Position numbers and translations under genes: made by a program. A DNA stretch of 64,000 nt from Varibaculum massiliense (GTDB taxonomy: Bacteria; Actinomycetota; Actinomycetes; Actinomycetales; Actinomycetaceae), in assembly GCF_900106855.1 (NCBI RefSeq), contig NZ_FNWI01000004.1, forward strand, positions 1,736,001 to 1,800,000, written 5' to 3'. Under the pieces are notes generated by a model. The model was not told the DNA's origin. It saw only the letters and a program-made list of their open reading frames with translations, and did no database searches. This document shows, piece by piece, positions 59,893-64,000 of this stretch. Within the stretch, counting starts at the first letter, position 1; each line of letters starts with the position of its first letter.

Positions 59893-60351
59893 ATGTCTAT
59901 TCACGCTATCTGGCACACCACCCAAGCAGGCCTCGCAGGCCTCGGCGCATGGCTCGCCGCCTACCTCAGAGGCCTCGACGGCCTCGTCTATGCCCTGATC
60001 GTCTTCGCTATCGCCGACTACATCACCGGGGTGCTCGCCGCCATCTCAGAGCGCCGCCTCTCCAGCGCAGTTGGTTTCAGGGGTATCAGCCGCAAGATCC
60101 TTATCTTCACCCTCGTCGGGCTCGCCCATTTGATCGACGTCCATATTCTCGGAGCGCCCGGCGTGCTGCGTGCGGCGGTCATTTTCTTCTACCTGTCCAA
60201 CGAAGGCATCTCCCTGATTGAGAACGCCACCCGCTTGGGTCTGCCTGTGCCTGCCCAGATGCGTGGAGCTTTGGATGCGATCGCGAACCGCGCCGACACC
60301 AGACCCTCACTCACCGAAACGACCACTGAAAACACAAAGGAGATTCACTGA
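59893..60351 (+). CDS. Phage holin
   Basis: ATG at 59893 has GGAAGGA upstream and gives 152 residues. It has three hydrophobic helices and the phage-holin family pattern DGLVYALIVFAIADYITGVLAAISERRLSSAVGFRGISRKILIFTLVGLAHLID (phage_holin_4/toxin secretion family). It permeabilises the membrane at lysis. Its stop shares a base with the amidase start. Confidence 0.92.
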   Translation: MSIHAIWHTTQAGLAGLGAWLAAYLRGLDGLVYALIVFAIADYITGVLAAISERRLSSAVGFRGISRKILIFTLVGLAHLIDVHILGAPGVLRAAVIFFYLSNEGISLIENATRLGLPVPAQMRGALDAIANRADTRPSLTETTTENTKEIH

Positions 60352-61172
60352 TGAAGAATTGGCTCGCGCTTGAGGCTGACATCGACCTCATCATGAACAA
60401 GCACTACACACCCGGCAGGAACGGTAGACGGATCGATAAGGTCATCATCCACCACAACGCCGGAAACCTTACCATCAAGGGATGTTACGACGTCTGGCAA
60501 ACCCGCCCAGCTTCCGCCCACTACCAAGTCCAATCCGACGGACGCATAGGTCAGTTGGTGTGGGACCGCGACACCGCCTGGCACGCAGGAAACTGGGTAG
60601 CCAACACCACCAGTATTGGCATCGAACACGCCGACATGACCAGTGATCCATGGACTGTATCCGAGGCGTGCCTTGATAACGGAGCACACCTCGTGGCCGC
60701 AATCTGTAAATTCTACGGTCTCGGCCGACCGGTCTGGGGGAAGAACGTGTTTGGTCACAAGAACTTCTCCTCGACCGAATGCCCAGCCTCGCTGGCAGGC
60801 AGTCAGCATGCCGCCTATATGGCTCGCGCACAGTCTTGGTATGACCAGATGACCGGCAACACCCCAGCACCAGCACCAGCACCAGCCACACCGGACATCG
60901 ACGCTCTCGCCGATGCCGTGATCCGTGGCGACTACGGCAACGGTGAAGAACGTAAGCGTCGCCTCGGAGCCAACTACGCCGCCATCCAACAGCGAGTCAA
61001 CGAAAAGCTCTCCGGCAACACGCCTGCCACGAAGCCCGCTGCACCCAACATCGATGCGCTGGCTGACGCCGTGATCCGTGGCGAGTACGGCAATGGTGAG
61101 GAACGTAAACGACGTCTCGGAAACCTCTACAGCGCGGTGCAAGCGCGCGTGAACGCCAAGCTCGGCTACTAA
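60351..61172 (+). CDS. Endolysin: N-acetylmuramoyl-L-alanine amidase with two CW_7 repeats
   Basis: The 273-residue enzyme has an Amidase_2 domain (about residues 10-165) with the zinc ligands in VIIHHNAG and GHKNFSSTECP. A Pro/Ala linker (APAPAPATP) leads to two copies of the Cpl-7 cell-wall-binding motif (IDALADAVIRGDYGNGEERKRRLG and IDALADAVIRGEYGNGEERKRRLG). It cuts host peptidoglycan after holin action. Confidence 0.95.
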   Translation: MKNWLALEADIDLIMNKHYTPGRNGRRIDKVIIHHNAGNLTIKGCYDVWQTRPASAHYQVQSDGRIGQLVWDRDTAWHAGNWVANTTSIGIEHADMTSDPWTVSEACLDNGAHLVAAICKFYGLGRPVWGKNVFGHKNFSSTECPASLAGSQHAAYMARAQSWYDQMTGNTPAPAPAPATPDIDALADAVIRGDYGNGEERKRRLGANYAAIQQRVNEKLSGNTPATKPAAPNIDALADAVIRGEYGNGEERKRRLGNLYSAVQARVNAKLGY

Positions 61173-61195
61173 CCACACGCGCCACTGTGCAACTT

Positions 61196-61235
61196 AGCCC
61201 CGCTGCTACCCGTCATGGGTGGTGGCGGGGCTTTT
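61196..61235 (+). terminator. Terminator after the endolysin gene
   Basis: AGCCCCGC (61196-61203) pairs with GCGGGGCT (61225-61232), with a second inner stem TACCC/GGGTG, followed by TTTT. It closes the lysis operon. Confidence 0.88.
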
Positions 61236-61251
61236 CGTCATTTTACGGGCG

Positions 61252-61287
61252 GATTTAACACATACGGGTTTGTCGGCAGTGGGGTGA
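61252..61287 (+). repeat. 36-bp repeat, copy C, with hairpin over the next start
   Basis: GATTTAACACATACGG, GTTT, GTCGGCAGTGGGGTGA. Its CAGTGGGGT (61277-61285) pairs perfectly with ACCCCACTG (61296-61304). The loop contains GGGAG, the ribosome binding site of the next gene, whose GTG start begins at the last base of the stem. Confidence 0.85.
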
Positions 61288-61303
61288 AGGGAGTGACCCC
61301 ACT

Positions 61304-61687
61304 GTGAAGAACATTGAAGAAGAACGTATCCGTAACCTGCGCACAGCAGGCTGGGGATATAAAGCGATTGCCGAGTTTTGCGCCTTGACCCGTGACCAGG
61401 TCCGTTCATACTGCACCAGCCGAAATCTCGAGGCCGGTTCAGTGGTGGCTCAGCGGGTGTGCCGCTGGTGTGCCAGCCCTATTCGGGGAGGTGCTCGGGC
61501 TCGGTTTTGCTCCCCCGCCTGCAGGCATAAAGCGTGGCGGGAACGGCAGAAAACCGAGCCAGTGCGCGAGCAGACCTGTGCGCACTGCGGGCACCGCTTC
61601 GTGATCGTGGACAAGCCAGGTCAAAAGTATTGCTGTCACGCCTGTTATGTGCGTGCTCGCTTTGGCACCCGAGGTGGGCGCTCATGA
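61304..61687 (+). CDS. HTH and zinc-ribbon regulator
   Basis: A GTG start at 61304 gives 127 residues. The N-terminus is a sigma-like helix-turn-helix (RIRNLRTAGWGYKAIAEFCALTRDQVRSYCTSRNL); two Cys clusters follow (CRWCASPIRGGARARFCSPAC and CAHCGHRFVIVDKPGQKYCCHAC), each a probable zinc ribbon. It is placed in front of the recombinases and may control integration or excision. Its start is enclosed in a hairpin formed by repeat copy C. Confidence 0.8.
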   Translation: MKNIEEERIRNLRTAGWGYKAIAEFCALTRDQVRSYCTSRNLEAGSVVAQRVCRWCASPIRGGARARFCSPACRHKAWRERQKTEPVREQTCAHCGHRFVIVDKPGQKYCCHACYVRARFGTRGGRS

Positions 61688-61893
61688 ACACGCTCGCCAC
61701 CACGGTTGATCAGATGACAAGGCCCGAGGTGTTCGCCCGAGAACTCGCCTTCATTACTGACGCTCACACGTTGAGCATGCTGGCAGGTCGAGGAGTGCTA
61801 ACCCCCGCAGAGTATCGGCGTGTCTATCGGTTGTTGTTCCAGGCGTGGACGCCGATCTATCAACCACAGATTGTGGGCGAAACGACTGGATAA
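61684..61893 (+). CDS. Small protein before the recombinases, unknown
   Basis: The 69-residue helical protein (NTLATTVDQMTRPEVFARELAFITDAHTLSMLAGRGVLTPAEYRRVYRLL) starts in the stop of the previous gene (ATGA). The final part (LTPAEYRRVYRLLF) resembles a SHOCT-like helical hairpin. Such a gene often lies next to large serine recombinases in Gram-positive prophages; it could be a directionality helper, but there is no direct proof. Confidence 0.65.
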   Translation: MNTLATTVDQMTRPEVFARELAFITDAHTLSMLAGRGVLTPAEYRRVYRLLFQAWTPIYQPQIVGETTG

Positions 61894-61920
61894 ACACCTG
61901 GTTTAGAGCGTGTATAGACC
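61875..61920 (+). promoter_or_regulatory. CTGGATAA-N17-TGTAT element, copy 3
   Basis: CTGGATAA at 61886-61893 and TGTATAGAC at 61911-61919 repeat the spacing of the copies near 43.2 and 43.8 kb. It lies 20 bases upstream of the first recombinase start and overlaps the end of the previous gene. Confidence 0.55.
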
Positions 61921-61939
61921 TAACGCGAAAGGAGAAAAC

Positions 61940-63190
61940 GTGGCACAAGTTAGTGTGGTGACACCAGTTCGGCCGCCGACCCCGAAACTGGTCAACGTGG
62001 CAGCATATACGCGGGTCTCAACCAACGCCGTCGAGCAGTTAGCATCCCTATCGGCGCAAGTGTCGTATTATTCGCGCCTGATCCAGTCCACGCCCGGATG
62101 GGCCTATGCGGGCGTGTTCACCGATGAGGGTATTACTGGCACTTCGATGAAATCCCGGCAAGGCCTGGCCGACCTGATGAACGCTGCCAGAGCAGGAAAG
62201 ATCGATCTTGTGTTGTGTAAATCGATCTCGCGCCTTGCCCGCAACACTGTCGACCTGCTCGCTACGGTTCGTGAGCTGAAAGACCTTGGTGTGGCCGTGC
62301 GCTTCGAACGCGAACGCATCGACACCCTCAGCGCTGACGGAGAACTCCTGCTGACCTTGTTGGCGTCGTTTGCTCAAGAAGAATCACGTTCCCTGTCCCA
62401 GAACGTCAAATGGGCGATCCGTAACCGGTACAAGAACGGTGGAACAAACTCCTTCGTCGTCTACGGCTATAGCTGGGCAGACGGCGAGTTCACCATCATT
62501 GACGATGAAGCCAAGATTGTGCGCCTACTGTTTGCCAATTATCTCGATGGGATCAGCCCGGAAAAGACAGCCGCGATCCTCAATGGTCAAGGTGTACGTT
62601 CGCGCGGTGGAGGACGCTTCTACGGGTCAGTGTTTCGTCGCATGCTCGAAAATGAGCGCTACAAGGGCTGCCAGATGCTGCAGAAAATGTACCGCCCTGC
62701 GATCCAAGCACCCACACGTGCCCTCAATGACGGGGAGCTGCCGCGATACTGGGGTGAGCAAGCCCTCCCACCCATCATCGATAAGTCTGTGTTTGACGCG
62801 GTGCAAGCAGAAATCGCCTATCGGCGTGAGATTGGTCCGGCTGCGACCCCGTCAAAGAACACGGGCGTGTTCACTGGACGGATCTGTTGTGGCGCGTGTG
62901 GGAAGAACTATCAACGCAAAACCCGCACCTACAAGTCTGGAACCTCGTATAAGTTTTGGCGATGTTGGAGTGCCTGTACCGGGAACGGCAACCCCTGTAG
63001 GGGGCATAATCTGCGCGAAACGCTCCTCGAACACGCCTGCGCAGATGTGCTCGGCACCCAAAGTTTCGACCCTGTGTCGGTTGTTGAGCAGATCGTGATG
63101 ATTGAAGCCTTCGAGCATCAGCTCACATTCCACCTCGCGGATGGAACTATGACGCCGGTGGGCTTAACCAGTGAGGGGAGGTTGGTGTGA
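61940..63190 (+). CDS. Large serine recombinase 1
   Basis: GTG at 61940 has GAAAGGAG upstream and gives 416 residues. The resolvase domain has the catalytic Ser in AAYTRVST and the Arg cluster in SISRLARNTVD. A recombinase domain follows, and a zinc beta-ribbon (CCGACGKNYQRKTR ... CWSACTGNGNPC) lies near residue 320-360. It would integrate or excise the prophage. It overlaps the next recombinase gene by four bases. Confidence 0.93.
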   Translation: MAQVSVVTPVRPPTPKLVNVAAYTRVSTNAVEQLASLSAQVSYYSRLIQSTPGWAYAGVFTDEGITGTSMKSRQGLADLMNAARAGKIDLVLCKSISRLARNTVDLLATVRELKDLGVAVRFERERIDTLSADGELLLTLLASFAQEESRSLSQNVKWAIRNRYKNGGTNSFVVYGYSWADGEFTIIDDEAKIVRLLFANYLDGISPEKTAAILNGQGVRSRGGGRFYGSVFRRMLENERYKGCQMLQKMYRPAIQAPTRALNDGELPRYWGEQALPPIIDKSVFDAVQAEIAYRREIGPAATPSKNTGVFTGRICCGACGKNYQRKTRTYKSGTSYKFWRCWSACTGNGNPCRGHNLRETLLEHACADVLGTQSFDPVSVVEQIVMIEAFEHQLTFHLADGTMTPVGLTSEGRLV

Positions 63191-64000
63191 GTCGCACGGT
63201 CACTGCGATACCCGCAACAAAGAAACCCGGAACTGTCACAACCCTGTCTGGTGTACCGGCACGCAGAAGGGTCGCCGCCTACGCGCGAGTCTCTACCGAG
63301 ATGGAAGAACAAACCTCCTCCTACGAGGCGCAAATCGACTACTACACCACCTACATTCGCTCCCGTAATGATTGGCAGTTCGCGGGCATGTACTGCGACG
63401 AAGGTATCTCTGGCACCTCTATGAAGCGCCGTGAGGGATTCCAAACCATGATCGATGACGCCCTGGCAGGCAAAATCGACCTGATCCTCACCAAGAGTGT
63501 GTCCCGGTTTGCTCGCAACACGGTCGACTCCTTGACCACAGTCAGGAAACTCAAAGAAGTGGGAGTGGAGGTGTACTTCGAAAAGGAAAATATTTACACC
63601 TTTGACGCCAAAGGCGAATTGCTCATCACGATCATGTCCAGCCTGGCCCAGGAAGAATCCCGCTCTATCTCCGAAAACGTCACCTGGGGACACAGGAAAC
63701 GTTTTGCCGATGGAAAAGTCATGGTGCCCTACAAGTCGCTGCTCGGATACAAGAAAGGAGCGGACGGCAGTCTCGTCATCGATGAAACCCAGGCACCGAC
63801 TGTCCGGTTGATCTACCAGTTTTTCCTTGACGGGATGGCTATCAGTGAGATCAAAACCGAGCTCGCTGCCCGCAAGATTCTCACCCCGCGTGGGAAAGAA
63901 GTGTGGTCAACGTCGACAGTGCGTTCCATCCTGTCGAATGAAAAATACAAGGGCGATGCCCTGCTGCAAAAGACGTTCACCACCGATTTCCTTACTAAGA
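63187..64000 (+). CDS. Large serine recombinase 2 (cut by the window end)
   Basis: GTG at 63187 follows GGGGAGG. The visible 271 residues contain the resolvase domain (AAYARVST catalytic Ser; SVSRFARNTVDSL) and the start of the recombinase domain (SEIKTELAARKILTPRGKEVWSTSTVRSILSNEKYKGDALL). It is a paralogue of recombinase 1, not a repeat in DNA. The two may act together or on different sites. Confidence 0.93.
   Translation, partial: MSRTVTAIPATKKPGTVTTLSGVPARRRVAAYARVSTEMEEQTSSYEAQIDYYTTYIRSRNDWQFAGMYCDEGISGTSMKRREGFQTMIDDALAGKIDLILTKSVSRFARNTVDSLTTVRKLKEVGVEVYFEKENIYTFDAKGELLITIMSSLAQEESRSISENVTWGHRKRFADGKVMVPYKSLLGYKKGADGSLVIDETQAPTVRLIYQFFLDGMAISEIKTELAARKILTPRGKEVWSTSTVRSILSNEKYKGDALLQKTFTTDFLTK

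Larger units (their letters stand above)
10539..64000. mobile_element. Integrated siphovirus-type prophage carrying a defence island (right end not in window)
   Basis: The stretch contains a full set of phage replication, packaging, head, tail, lysis and integration genes in conventional order, ending in serine recombinases. It also holds a minus-strand defence operon at the left. The left boundary is placed between 10539 and 10929, where sequence character changes, but whether the defence operon belongs to the phage or is an older neighbouring insertion cannot be decided. With recombinases at the right, the second attachment site should lie shortly beyond 64000. Confidence 0.75.

Noticed and set aside
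1-64000. CRISPR arrays, retrons and reverse transcriptases
   Set aside because: No regularly spaced repeats and no reverse-transcriptase motif (YxDD) were seen in any plausible gene.

Overview
The window reads as the chromosome of an actinobacterium, probably a host-associated member of the Actinomycetaceae. Support comes from the gene content, frequent GTG/TTG starts with strong Shine-Dalgarno sequences, and a DtxR/IdeR-type operator in front of a metal-uptake operon. The exact genus is an inference. It holds about 10.5 kb of ordinary chromosome followed by more than 50 kb of an integrated tailed-phage (siphovirus-type) element whose right end lies beyond the window.

Bases 1-10.5 kb: a minus-strand Mn/Zn/Fe-type ABC importer (two permeases, ATPase, TroA-like lipoprotein) under a near-consensus DtxR box; a two-gene FtsX/LolD-type ABC exporter operon closed by a strong terminator; a small basic protein; an ABC-F protein with a possible leader peptide; and a patchwork of two type II toxin-antitoxin modules, one with its YafQ-like toxin truncated.

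Bases 10.9-20.3 kb: a tightly packed minus-strand six-gene defence operon. In transcription order it holds an NBR1-Ig-domain protein, an excisionase-type HTH protein, a type III-like methyltransferase (Mod), its restriction helicase-nuclease (Res), a HamA-like (DUF1837) protein and a HamB-like helicase. Two defence systems thus share one promoter region, which carries four AGTCCCA repeats. The HamA-like protein appears to lack its nuclease ExK residues.

Bases 20.4-33.7 kb: phage early and replication genes (sigma-like regulator, DUF2800 nuclease, DUF2815 protein, family A polymerase, antirepressor, primase-helicase, VRR-NUC, SNF2 helicase, HTH regulator, HNH) with an antisense Abi_2 gene. Bases 34.0-38.6 kb: a cargo island between HNH and TerS. 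It has a large peptidoglycan-binding/DUF1906 protein whose C-terminus is followed by a convergent membrane protein, a remnant of a ClbS/DfsB gene, an orphan copy of the C-terminal module with its own membrane protein, and an intact ClbS/DfsB gene. This is the pattern expected when a polymorphic toxin tip is replaced.

Bases 38.6-61.2 kb: TerS, a phage MetK, two DNA methyltransferases (the second with a probable second gene overlapping it in another frame), TerL, portal, ClpP-like protease, HK97 capsid, connectors, tail proteins (with a probable -1 frameshift in the tail chaperone), tape measure, Dit, tail spike, holin and amidase. Two more antisense cargo genes interrupt this block. Bases 61.3-64 kb: a zinc/HTH regulator, a small protein and two tandem large serine recombinases. 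Two families of short non-coding repeats (a 36-bp element and a CTGGATAA-N17-TGTAT element, three copies each) sit in front of or beside regulatory and recombinase genes and are probably phage control sites.
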